Assembly: GCA_005779395.1 (NCBI GenBank)
Contig: SXJP01000017.1
Coordinates: forward strand, 1 to 64,000
DNA: 64,000 nucleotides
Origin: Actinomycetota bacterium
GTDB lineage: Bacteria > Actinomycetota > Acidimicrobiia > IMCC26256 > PALSA-610
Direction: 5' to 3'
The notes under the pieces are model-generated. The model had not been told where the DNA came from, ran no database searches, and worked only from the letters and a program-made list of their open reading frames with translations. The translations under genes and the position numbers were made by a program. This document shows, piece after piece, positions 53,304 to 62,177 of this stretch (positions are counted from its first letter, which is position 1; each line of letters begins with the position of its first letter).

Positions 53304-55243
53304 TTCGATGTCACCGCTACGACCAGTTCATCGAGGTCTACGGTTGGTCGCCAGCGCAACTTAGGACCGTCGATATCAGATAGTCGCTCGGCGCGAAGCG
53401 GAACGACCACGTCGATCGTTGAGGTATCGACTCGGTATGGCAACACCCGTCGAACAGTAGGTGCCGATGCGTCGCTGGTCGAAGAACCGAAACCGACTCC
53501 GATAGTAAAAGTACCGACGCCACCATTTAGGTGCGAGCCGCCGCTTGCCGCATCGCCGGTACTTAAACGCCAACTAAATAAGTGACGGTCGCCGTAACTC
53601 GAATTTGTCGCGATGGTCTCTTGAACCACCTTGCCGTCAATCCACAACGTGACGACCACCGCAGGTTCGTTGGCTGGGTTGTTGATGACAGCGCTGACAA
53701 CCAATTCTTGGCCACGAACAACTTCGAGCGGGATCAGTGAGATAACAGGAGTCTTCGGGGTTTCGTCTGGCCCTAGTTCGTCGCCGCGGTAACTCGCTTG
53801 CATGCGGTAAGCGGTTCGGTTCGCAAGAGCATCGATGAGGCGCACATTTTCGCCAGCACGATCGACGGCCCACACCACGCGTCCGTCGAGGTTCGGCGTG
53901 TTCGCTGAGTATGGGTTGTAGAACATCAGGTATGGCCCCGAATCAGCCATAAAAATCAGCGAATCGTGCTTGAGTTCTTGTGCTTGTTTAGCGGCTATTT
54001 CCCAAGGCTCTTGTGATGCGCTGATGCGATGATTGATGAGAATTCGGTTGATCCCAAATGGAACACCAGCGGCGGCGATCACTACCGCTAGCGCGATTCC
54101 TACGACTCGTGTTCGCCCGAATACTTCGAGAACCAACACAGCCATCAAGATGCACAATGGGGCATACATAGGGACGAAGTAGATGGGTCCTGATATCCGA
54201 GAAGTGAGCGAGGAGACGTTCGTGCCCCAAAAACCGAAATAACCAACAGGGAACGCAATTAGGAGAGCTACAAGCGTCGGGATCATTGCGTCGGCTCTGC
54301 GTCGCCATAGTGCAAGGACAGCCACCGGCAAACTAACTATCCCACCGAAGGCAAACAGCAATAAGTAGAAACCGTTCTTGAGACTGCCTTTCACCGCAGC
54401 GACAACGTTGTAGTCAACCTCTGAGAAGGCGGGCATGATGCGGCGTTGCCCGAACCCGAAGGTGTCTAGCGGGTCCTTCATCGTCACAGGAAACCTCAGC
54501 GCGGCATGAGTCATCCGCTGGTTGTAAGCCAAGGTCAGCACGACGATAGGGATCGCACCAATCGCGAAAGTGGCTAGCGGTGGCGCAAGGCGTCTCAGCG
54601 ACTTGCGATGAGCGAACACGACTGGGCCGCCGATAGCAACCGCCCACACCAGCGCATCGAACGGACGAGTCAGAAAAACTGCTCCTAGCAACATCGCCGC
54701 GAGCACAAGCCGGGGTCGAGAACTTTGGCGTACTCCGGTGATTAACGCTGCACCAAAACATGTTCCAAGGCCGAGCGTGAACAGGTAGCCCAGATACAGC
54801 CCTCCCTGGACGATGATTATCGGAGATGCGGCCATCATCGCTCCAGCAATCAACGCCGTAGCGCGGTCTCGAAGCAACGCGAGCGCAAGCGCGTACACGC
54901 CCGCTACCGCGAGTGCTGCTCCAATGATTAGGCCGCCTACGTACGAACCGAAGATGAAGTGACCCACTACTAGGACTAGCGGCCAACCGAGCGTGTACTG
55001 CGAGAACACGCGCGAGTTGTCGTGCACGGAGAGCCAAGGGCGGAAGAATTCCTCGAACCCCCCGTCTGGGCTCGAGAACATTCCAGCCCGCAAGGTCTCT
55101 GCCTGCCAGAGATAAACAGGCTCATCTCTATTCCATGAATAAGCGGGAAATATCGACCGACTAGACCACCAGCTAAGAAGCCCGGCGATCACGATGAGCG
55201 AACCTAGAGGCCACATTGACCGGAGTGCAGCTAGGCGTCTCAT
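53300..55243 (-). CDS. GT-C-like membrane protein with exterior beta domain
   Basis: A 647-residue protein. The N-terminal helix LIVIAGLLSWWS is followed by an exterior loop AYSWNRDEPVYLWQAETLRAG, whose RDEP acidic pair is typical of GT39/PMT-like enzymes. About ten helices extend to residue 385, then a large exterior region. Residues roughly 500-600 (PVISLIPLEVVRGQELVV to TLWIDGKVVQETIA) look like an Ig/CARDB-type beta sandwich. ATGA overlaps at both ends link it to the AftD-like and PIG-V-like genes. Glycosyltransferase function is inferred. Confidence 0.78.
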   Translation of the reverse strand: MRRLAALRSMWPLGSLIVIAGLLSWWSSRSIFPAYSWNRDEPVYLWQAETLRAGMFSSPDGGFEEFFRPWLSVHDNSRVFSQYTLGWPLVLVVGHFIFGSYVGGLIIGAALAVAGVYALALALLRDRATALIAGAMMAASPIIIVQGGLYLGYLFTLGLGTCFGAALITGVRQSSRPRLVLAAMLLGAVFLTRPFDALVWAVAIGGPVVFAHRKSLRRLAPPLATFAIGAIPIVVLTLAYNQRMTHAALRFPVTMKDPLDTFGFGQRRIMPAFSEVDYNVVAAVKGSLKNGFYLLLFAFGGIVSLPVAVLALWRRRADAMIPTLVALLIAFPVGYFGFWGTNVSSLTSRISGPIYFVPMYAPLCILMAVLVLEVFGRTRVVGIALAVVIAAAGVPFGINRILINHRISASQEPWEIAAKQAQELKHDSLIFMADSGPYLMFYNPYSANTPNLDGRVVWAVDRAGENVRLIDALANRTAYRMQASYRGDELGPDETPKTPVISLIPLEVVRGQELVVSAVINNPANEPAVVVTLWIDGKVVQETIATNSSYGDRHLFSWRLSTGDAASGGSHLNGGVGTFTIGVGFGSSTSDASAPTVRRVLPYRVDTSTIDVVVPLRAERLSDIDGPKLRWRPTVDLDELVVAVTSK

Positions 55244-58200
55244 ATTGCTACTTCTTCTCTCGCCTCAACCGATTTGAATTCGATGCTGAGCACAACATCG
55301 ATTGCTAGCAACCCGAGCGATATCCACACCCATGTTGGCCTCTCAAGAACCCTCCCGCCAATTACGAGCACTGGCACGACCAGCAAAGCCACGACTCTTG
55401 CGAGCCTTATTCGAGCGAGAGCCAGAGCACATAGAGCGAGCAACATGCCGATAGAAGGCGTGCTAGCGAGCGAGGCCAGTAGGCAAATGCCCACAGGGGC
55501 GACAAGATCGCTGCGCCCACCCGGTCTCGACACATAGCCAAGGGAAACGTTGACTATCGCGGGCGCCACTTCGCTATCGTCACGGCGTTCCTTTCGCAAC
55601 CTCGTCCGAGACTTCTTGAGGCGCGGGGCGAGCAAAATCGCGAAGCACCCGACGACCACTGCACCGCTCAGGAGCAGAGCGAGCCAAACCGATTGTTGTG
55701 GCGCCCATTCCAGGTCGATTGCAAGCTTGCCGGGAGCCGTTGGCGTGACGAGCCAGCCGTTCGCGTAGCCGTTAACCATGGTGGGGGTTCCGAACTTTGC
55801 TTGCTTGCTCGTAGGATGCCAGCCTTCGCTGAAACTTTCGTTAAGCAAGAGCCAGAATTGCTCGCCGTCTGTCGTAACGGTTATGGAGGTCGAGTTTCTG
55901 TCGTGATCGGCCACAGTGATCTCTGTGCCTGCTTGGGGCAGTCGCGTTCCGCGGGGTGTTCTCGCAATACTCGATTCACCATTACGAGGTCTGCTCAGGA
56001 CTATCCGGTCGATGTCGATGCCGGCGTCTAGGCCGCGCACTGTTCTAACGGTGTGCGTGCCTGCGCCGAGCCGCAGAGACCCATCGCATGCCTCGACTGC
56101 TAGACCCGAACGCATTTGCGTCGAGTCCCCCACGAGACGGACGCTTATTGGCTCGTCATCGACGAACAACAGATCTTCGCGACACAGCACCGTCAGCTTG
56201 TCGGGCCCCAACATATTGGCAACATTCTCGAAGGTGACCTCCGAAATACTGACCGGCAAATACCCGTTCATGATCTCTGCAGCCGGACGAACCTCTTCGA
56301 TAACTACCTGGACCCGCGAAGCAACTATTTGGTCGAATGTCACCGTGACATGCGCCAAGTTCCCGTAGCTAGCACCAGCTAGAAGTTCGGCCAACGACTT
56401 GGTTGCAGCCCGTTTGCCATCAACAAAAATCGCAATTTTCGACGGTTCCTGATGCCGACCATCGGTGACCAGATCTAGATCGACGCTGTCAACAGTTCTC
56501 GGAGTATCGAATTTTGCCTGGATCCATTGACCCGGTTGCGGGCCGTACTCAGAAGTCCAAGCCGTTTCTGTAGAGCCATCAAAGGCCATCGACGCTCGTG
56601 AGCCGACATCACCCTGCATGTGACCCGACGACCACACGCTCACAGAATTGAAATATGTGCCGAGAACTTTGTCGAGGACGCGGTCCGGTGCGTTCGGATT
56701 GACCCGTGCCGTCCCAGCCAACTCAAAGGCACGGTCCTCAGAAATCTGAAAAACGCGATCGATCTCTAGTTCCTCATCCGTTGAACCAAAGAGCCCTGGC
56801 TCGGACCGCAGACGAGTCATCAAGATGTCGAAGCCATGTTTCTCGAGCGAGATATCGGACCGCTCTTGGAGCGCTACTGGAAGTCGGACTGTCTCGCGGA
56901 TCTTCGCGGAACCAAGTTTGATCTCAGCAAGCCCAATCGGGTTGGCGAACCGCGGCTCGATTGGCGGAACAGTCGTCGCGAGAATCTCGATTTCGAGCTT
57001 CTCAACCTCTTGCCGAGCAAATCGAATCGACTGACCCGCGGGTCGGAAAGATTTCGGACTTAAGTCAACGACTTCCTGACGTCCATCGTTTACCGAAAAA
57101 CCGATGCGCGTGATCGACCTGTCGCGCGGCCAGTTGAGTGCCTGCACAACATCAAACGAATCAAGCAGTTCGATCGACTGAGGCTCGACAACGATTCGAC
57201 TACCGACGACCTCGGCACCATCAACGCGCCATGCCGTACGCACATCGCCATCAATCGCCTTGGCTGCCGTTGCCTCTGGCCGACCGGAACCACCGTCACG
57301 GGTCGCGAACGCTCGCCCGCCTAGCTGGACAACGACACTTCTTTCGTCATCGGTACGGTCGAGGAAGAGGTTGGGTCTATGCGAATACCCGTTGGGGTCG
57401 TCGAGCGGCTCCCCTACCTGTTCGGTATGTCCACTCGTGCGCGAAATCGACGAGAAGAAATTGCGATACCGCAGGCGATTTGAGTCTGTCAGCACAATGT
57501 CGGCGCCGTCTGCAAGCGATGTCGCAAGTTGTTCGTCTGTTAGCGCACCAAGCTCGAGTATGAGTGACCGTCCATCGACGATTCCGGCTGCAGCAGCATC
57601 GACGATCCCGTCACCGTCTCCGACTAGCAGGACCGGCTGTCGATTCGGAGCGGTCGCTACGAGCAGGTTCGGCTCTTGCAAATCGAAGGTCGCAACCTGT
57701 GGCATCGGCAGTGCGGATCCAGATGTCTCGGCGTTCGCTAGTCGTTGCCCGATTGGGTTGAGTAGAGCCTCGGCTGGCGCTTCGAATAGTGCGTCTCCAA
57801 AGATCTGTTGGTTCTCAAGTCCTTCTGCAAGTGGTTGCGTGAGATCTGCCCATAGCAGCCGCGGTTCGGAACTGCCACCATGTTCGTAGACAAGATCGTT
57901 GCGCACGACGATTGTGCCAGCCGCGAACAAGCGTGCGATCGGAGCGAGCGACGCTGGCTCGAACGTCCCGAGTTGTATCCGCCGATCGAACGCGTCGAGC
58001 AGGTTGACCGTTCCTTCTGTGCCATACGGCAATACTTCGCGAGCCAAGTATCCGACATCGGTGATTCCCGGCGTGACGGGTTCGATGGTGTTACCCCAGC
58101 GGAACACTGAGAAGTTCGACCCTGGGATCTCAAGGACTCGCGACGACAGCGATTTTAACCCTTCTTTTGAATTCAATGATTTCGCCAACTCTTCCCAATA

Positions 58201-59511
58201 ATCGGGAATGTCCTGTGGCCGTTCGAACGCTTCTGAGAAATACCCGTGCTGGATAACAGGGAAAAACGCTGTCAGTACGACCAAGCCGACGATGCTGGCT
58301 ACTCCCCATTCGATCTTGCGCGGCGAATACTTACCACCGAGGGCGGTTATCCCAGCCGCGATGAGACCAGCGAAACCCAAGACAATTATGGGACCGACCC
58401 GCGGCGTATTGCGCAGCGCAGTGGCGAGCGACCAATTCTCTGCGACCGATCGCCACCCGCGTCCGACGAGACTCGGGCTTGAGTACGGATGGGCGCCGAC
58501 GCCGACGACGATACCGATTAATACGAGCGACACGAAGTATGCGCGGTACCGCCACTTGATGACAAGCGCAGCCATTATCGCTAACACTGGCGTGGCGTAG
58601 CTAGCAAAGATCACGAATCGATTCGACATGTAGCCGGTCGCTTGGACGACTGAATAGGTACCGTCGGGCTCAGTGCCATAGAAGAACCAGTTACCAAGAC
58701 CTCGCAGCATGTCGGTGACATTCGAAAATTCCGAAACTGTCCGAACGTTCTCTGTTAGTTGCAATACGGGAAGACCGTAAATCCCCTGCAAGCGCAGCCC
58801 ATTGAGCCACCAGAGCGAAGCCCCGATGACCAACGCTGCACTACGCCAAGTAAAGGACCACACTGCTCCAAGGTCGCGCCGCGAAAAGCATTGACCAACA
58901 ATCCAAATGATCGGTGCGATCCCGACGAACGCGAGCGCCGACACGTTGACAGACCCGACGCTCATTGCAATTAGTGCGAGTGCGGCGGGGATCCGCCACG
59001 ATCGGTTCTTTACGCCTTCAATGACGAGGCCGACGATCCAGCCAAGAGCTGCCCACGGCAGGAGTAGCACCGACATCCGTGCCGTGAACGCAAGCTGGTA
59101 CGGAGCGAGCATGTACATGATCGCGCCGGCGATTGCACCAGCACGCGATAAGCCCAGTCGACCGAGTAGCCACCGAACTCCAAGGCCAGCGAACAGCGAA
59201 ATCGTCCCTAGCCATAGCCTCTGCGCTACCCGATCTGACATCCCGAGGCTCTCAGTCAGCCAGAAAAATGGACCCATCGGAAACAGGTAGCCGATGTGTT
59301 GGTGGGAAACAGTCCCCGCTCCAACCTGGCGATCCCAGAGATACGGTGCTCGCGCTAAGAATCGGCCAGGATCGAGATACAGAAACTGCTTGGTATCACT
59401 ACTCAGGCTTCCTGGCGACAGCAGGAACGGCATGTAGGCAAGAAGACCGAAGCCGATCGCTTCGAACACGCCACTAGATGACGAACGTTCCGATGTGTCC
59501 GCCGCCGCCAT
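55240..59511 (-). CDS. second AftD-like arabinofuranosyltransferase homologue
   Basis: A 1423-residue DUF3367/AftD-family protein, paralogous to the one at 28084. Shared blocks: LLAYMPFLLSPGSLSSDTKQFLYLDP-like first loop with DTK, then VSHQHIGYLFPMGPFF, WFFYG and late VNGYANGWLV. Two discoidin/CBM-like modules are marked by AIDGDVRTAW (about residue 754) and AFDGSTETAW (about 977), and two or more helices lie at the C-terminus. ATG start. First of four genes joined by 4-base overlaps, ending with the GT-C/acyltransferase fusion. Two copies in one cluster suggest two branch positions or two acceptors, but the sugar is not proven to be arabinose. Confidence 0.87.
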   Translation of the reverse strand: MAAADTSERSSSSGVFEAIGFGLLAYMPFLLSPGSLSSDTKQFLYLDPGRFLARAPYLWDRQVGAGTVSHQHIGYLFPMGPFFWLTESLGMSDRVAQRLWLGTISLFAGLGVRWLLGRLGLSRAGAIAGAIMYMLAPYQLAFTARMSVLLLPWAALGWIVGLVIEGVKNRSWRIPAALALIAMSVGSVNVSALAFVGIAPIIWIVGQCFSRRDLGAVWSFTWRSAALVIGASLWWLNGLRLQGIYGLPVLQLTENVRTVSEFSNVTDMLRGLGNWFFYGTEPDGTYSVVQATGYMSNRFVIFASYATPVLAIMAALVIKWRYRAYFVSLVLIGIVVGVGAHPYSSPSLVGRGWRSVAENWSLATALRNTPRVGPIIVLGFAGLIAAGITALGGKYSPRKIEWGVASIVGLVVLTAFFPVIQHGYFSEAFERPQDIPDYWEELAKSLNSKEGLKSLSSRVLEIPGSNFSVFRWGNTIEPVTPGITDVGYLAREVLPYGTEGTVNLLDAFDRRIQLGTFEPASLAPIARLFAAGTIVVRNDLVYEHGGSSEPRLLWADLTQPLAEGLENQQIFGDALFEAPAEALLNPIGQRLANAETSGSALPMPQVATFDLQEPNLLVATAPNRQPVLLVGDGDGIVDAAAAGIVDGRSLILELGALTDEQLATSLADGADIVLTDSNRLRYRNFFSSISRTSGHTEQVGEPLDDPNGYSHRPNLFLDRTDDERSVVVQLGGRAFATRDGGSGRPEATAAKAIDGDVRTAWRVDGAEVVGSRIVVEPQSIELLDSFDVVQALNWPRDRSITRIGFSVNDGRQEVVDLSPKSFRPAGQSIRFARQEVEKLEIEILATTVPPIEPRFANPIGLAEIKLGSAKIRETVRLPVALQERSDISLEKHGFDILMTRLRSEPGLFGSTDEELEIDRVFQISEDRAFELAGTARVNPNAPDRVLDKVLGTYFNSVSVWSSGHMQGDVGSRASMAFDGSTETAWTSEYGPQPGQWIQAKFDTPRTVDSVDLDLVTDGRHQEPSKIAIFVDGKRAATKSLAELLAGASYGNLAHVTVTFDQIVASRVQVVIEEVRPAAEIMNGYLPVSISEVTFENVANMLGPDKLTVLCREDLLFVDDEPISVRLVGDSTQMRSGLAVEACDGSLRLGAGTHTVRTVRGLDAGIDIDRIVLSRPRNGESSIARTPRGTRLPQAGTEITVADHDRNSTSITVTTDGEQFWLLLNESFSEGWHPTSKQAKFGTPTMVNGYANGWLVTPTAPGKLAIDLEWAPQQSVWLALLLSGAVVVGCFAILLAPRLKKSRTRLRKERRDDSEVAPAIVNVSLGYVSRPGGRSDLVAPVGICLLASLASTPSIGMLLALCALALARIRLARVVALLVVPVLVIGGRVLERPTWVWISLGLLAIDVVLSIEFKSVEAREEVAI

Positions 59512-59562
59512 GGGCTAATCAGCTTAGGTTGAGCTTGCGGAAACGAATGCGACCAAAAGCGC

Positions 59563-60540
59563 CTAGCGCTTCACTACCTCTTTTATGAAACGTTCGAGGC
59601 TCTCGCTTCTTGGGTTGTCACGGAACCAGAGAACGAACTCAGAACATCCTGCATCGACATAGGCCTGCACTTTTTCGGCCACAATTTCGGTTGTGCCGAC
59701 AAAATGATTAGAGATGTATTCGTCCTCGGGAATCTTGCCCCAGATGTTTCCGCCGGTTGGGCTACTGCACCATTCACGAAGCTCCCGCTCAGAGTCGAAG
59801 ATCCGGCAATCAGGCCCGTGAGTTCGAGTGATCGAGTTGAAGTCACGACCGATGCTGTCGCAATGTTGTTCTAAGACTTTGCTCTTGTGGATGAACTCAT
59901 CGATTCCGCACTGCCAGTTCGTGTGGGTGGCGTGCCGTGCTGCGACGCGCAAGGTCTTTTTCTCACCCCCTCCACCAACCCAAATTTGAGGCAACTGCTG
60001 CACAGGCTTCGGGTCGCAATACGCTCCGTCGAGGTGCAAGAACTCGCCATCGAAACTGACGGTCTCCTCAGCCCAGAGTCGGCGAATGACTTCTAGCGAC
60101 TCAGCCAAATACGCAATGCGTTTGCCAGCACTCTCAAACTGGTAGCCATAGGCCTGGTACTCGCGGTCGTACCAGCCAGCGCCGAGACCAAAGATGAGCC
60201 GACCACCGCTCATCACGTCAACGCACGCTGCTGTCTTTGCTAACAAGCCAGGGTTTCGATAACTAGCGCAGGTGACAAGTTGGCCGAGTCGAATTGTCGA
60301 CGTGTGTTGCGCGAGCGCCGCGAGCATCGTGAACGCTTCGAAGACATGAGTCGGCTCGCGCCGCGGAACGGTCTCTACGTGGTCGTAAACCCATAGATGG
60401 TCGTAGCCGAGAGTTTCTATCTGCTTGGCTAGCTCGACACTGCGGCGCCAAGCAGTTGCTGCATCGATGCCCGCGTACTCAAGCTTCCAGCCTTGCGGGA
60501 CGAAAGCTCCGAACTTCAGGTTGCCAGCTTGTAATCCCAA
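59563..60540 (-). CDS. F420-type LLM-class oxidoreductase
   Basis: A 325-residue luciferase-like protein: LKFGAFVPQGWKLEYAG, GYDHLWVYDHVETVPRREP, MSGGRLIFGLGAGWYDREY and LPQIWVGGGGEKKTLRVAARHA match the actinobacterial group I recall as TIGR03560. The start is uncertain. TTG at 60540 overlaps the VOC gene by 25 bases, whereas CTG at 60519 would overlap its TGA by one codon step (CTGA) and start directly at LKFGAF. Third gene of the dehydrogenase/VOC/oxidoreductase operon. Cofactor and substrate inferred from family only. Confidence 0.88.
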   Translation of the reverse strand: MGLQAGNLKFGAFVPQGWKLEYAGIDAATAWRRSVELAKQIETLGYDHLWVYDHVETVPRREPTHVFEAFTMLAALAQHTSTIRLGQLVTCASYRNPGLLAKTAACVDVMSGGRLIFGLGAGWYDREYQAYGYQFESAGKRIAYLAESLEVIRRLWAEETVSFDGEFLHLDGAYCDPKPVQQLPQIWVGGGGEKKTLRVAARHATHTNWQCGIDEFIHKSKVLEQHCDSIGRDFNSITRTHGPDCRIFDSERELREWCSSPTGGNIWGKIPEDEYISNHFVGTTEIVAEKVQAYVDAGCSEFVLWFRDNPRSESLERFIKEVVKR

Positions 60541-60974
60541 AACTGAACCTCAATCATCATTGGTAATAGAAATCTTGCGTAGAACGCCGTGATCGAGAGC
60601 ACGCCGAAGTCGTCAACTTTCTTGTCGAGGATGTCGACACGTTCGTCTCGGTCTTGCCATGCCTTTGCGCGCTTCAACATCTCATCGAGATCTGCTTCTG
60701 TCGCTACTGACATGCCGAAGTGGTCGAAGCGCGGTGCTGCCATCGGTGTCTCGTCCGCATGGATGAATACGAATTGCTCGACTGTATGAACTTGCAGCAC
60801 TAGTCGACTCTTGTCGATAGTCATGACATCGAGAACTTCGAAACCAAAAACATCTCGATGAAAGTCACCGATCAGAGTCCGGCCAGCCTCGTCGAGACGT
60901 TCGGCCGGAAGGCTAAGGCCGACATGATTAACGCGCGGGGGTCTCGAGAGCTTGAGCGGCTCAAAGGTTGTCAT
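60516..60974 (-). CDS. VOC (glyoxalase/bleomycin-resistance fold) protein
   Basis: A 152-residue vicinal-oxygen-chelate protein. Metal-ligand positions typical of the fold are seen as His in RVNHVGLSLPA, His in RFDHFGMSVA and Glu in MIEVQFWDY. ATG at 60974 with GGAGG upstream; longer in-frame readings lie inside the dehydrogenase gene. It follows the alcohol dehydrogenase by 13 bases and overlaps the LLM oxidoreductase gene. VOC members include glyoxalases, ring-cleaving dioxygenases and epimerases. A lyase, dioxygenase or isomerase step in the same catabolic pathway is plausible. Confidence 0.86.
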   Translation of the reverse strand: MTTFEPLKLSRPPRVNHVGLSLPAERLDEAGRTLIGDFHRDVFGFEVLDVMTIDKSRLVLQVHTVEQFVFIHADETPMAAPRFDHFGMSVATEADLDEMLKRAKAWQDRDERVDILDKKVDDFGVLSITAFYARFLLPMMIEVQFWDYKLAT

Positions 60975-60987
60975 ACTTTCACCCTCC

Positions 60988-62046
60988 TCATTTCTGTGGC
61001 ACGACCATCGCTTTAGCAGGTCTCCTGCCTTCGAATAGTGCGACGCTCGCCTCGACAATGCCGTCGAGCGGGATGTCATCGGCTTCGACCAAGAGGTCGA
61101 GTCGGATTCTTCCAGAAGCCAGCAGGCCCAGTGCTTGTTCGAAGCCGCCATCGTCGTAAACGAAACTGCCTGTGATCTCAAGTTCGTTGAGCAAGATCCG
61201 GTTCGGGTCGAAGCGCGGCGCCCGGATGCCTGCGCCAACGAGCACCATTCGACCGCCGCGTCGCAACTGAGCGAGGCCTGCTTCCATTGCTTCCTTTCGT
61301 CCGCTGCACTCGAGCACAACATCGAAGGCATGCTCAACAATTTCGTGCGGCATCGCTGGGGCAACCAAGTCGTCTGGCGTCACGACGGTTGCGCCAAGTC
61401 GGGAGCACAGGTCCCTGCGCATCTCGTGCGGTTCGCTCACAACTACTTCTGCAACTCCGTTGGCGATAAGTGCTGCGACCGTAAGAAATCCGATCGGACC
61501 ACCGCCGGTAACCAAGTAGCGCTTCTGCGGAGACGCGCCACCTGCTCGCGATATTCCATGTAGCGCAACAGCCATGGGCTCAGCCAAAGCAGCGTGCTTC
61601 ATCGAGAGACCGTCCGGCACGCGCAAGAGTTGGCGCGCGGGGAGCGACTTGTAGCGGGCGAAGGCACCTTGCCAGTCGCCACCGTCGTCGTTGGCGCCGA
61701 CTTTGCCGCGTCGCTCACACAGTGATGGCCGTGTCTCTTGGCAGTAACGACATTGTCCGCATCCACCCGAAGGACCTCCGACTACCTCATCGCCGATCTG
61801 CCAACCAGCAACGTTCTGCCCAAGAGCGACGATGCGCCCACTGAACTCGTGGCCTTCTATCGCGCCTGGTTTCGCAGCACCTGGCCACTCGACGATGAAA
61901 TGGATGTCGCTCCCACATATCCCGCAGTGGCTGACCTCGATGAGAACATCGTCCGGCCCGATCCTGGGGGTGTCACGCTCTTCGATTCTGACGTCACGGA
62001 TGCCATAGAGCACTGCGGCTGTCATCTTCTTAGCTATTTCGGTCAT
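60988..62046 (-). CDS. zinc-dependent medium-chain alcohol dehydrogenase
   Basis: A 352-residue MDR-family dehydrogenase of the threonine/sorbitol/2,3-butanediol type. The catalytic zinc region has C44 in CGICGSDIH and H66-E67 in GAIEGHE. The structural zinc cysteines are C96, C99, C102 and C110. The NAD(P) Rossmann segment is YLVTGGGPIGFLTVAALI. The ATG at 62046 is chosen because AAAGGG lies nine bases upstream and this leaves the palindrome at 62070-62083 outside the gene; an ATG at 62070 would run through it. First gene of a three-gene operon, divergent from the amidohydrolase. Oxidises a secondary alcohol or polyol, exact substrate unknown. Confidence 0.9.
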   Translation of the reverse strand: MTEIAKKMTAAVLYGIRDVRIEERDTPRIGPDDVLIEVSHCGICGSDIHFIVEWPGAAKPGAIEGHEFSGRIVALGQNVAGWQIGDEVVGGPSGGCGQCRYCQETRPSLCERRGKVGANDDGGDWQGAFARYKSLPARQLLRVPDGLSMKHAALAEPMAVALHGISRAGGASPQKRYLVTGGGPIGFLTVAALIANGVAEVVVSEPHEMRRDLCSRLGATVVTPDDLVAPAMPHEIVEHAFDVVLECSGRKEAMEAGLAQLRRGGRMVLVGAGIRAPRFDPNRILLNELEITGSFVYDDGGFEQALGLLASGRIRLDLLVEADDIPLDGIVEASVALFEGRRPAKAMVVPQK

Positions 62047-62069
62047 CGAATTTGGGCCCTTTAGAAACA

Positions 62070-62083
62070 TGACACGCGTGTCA
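62070..62083. promoter_or_regulatory. palindromic operator TGACACGCGTGTCA
   Basis: A perfect 14-base palindrome in the 131-base divergent region between the alcohol dehydrogenase (ATG 62046) and the amidohydrolase (ATG 62178). It differs from the importer site at 23484 in one spacer base only. A perfect TTGACA (- strand) overlaps it and TATACG (+ strand, 62095-62100) follows it, so one bound repressor could control both directions. No fully spaced promoter could be fixed for either gene. Confidence 0.65.
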
Positions 62084-62177
62084 ACTTTCTACCCTATACG
62101 ACTTTCAGAATGCGGCGCTTCGCATAGCGTGACGGCCATTCACAACGAAGCACAGAGAGCGCGTCAAGGAGCGAACA

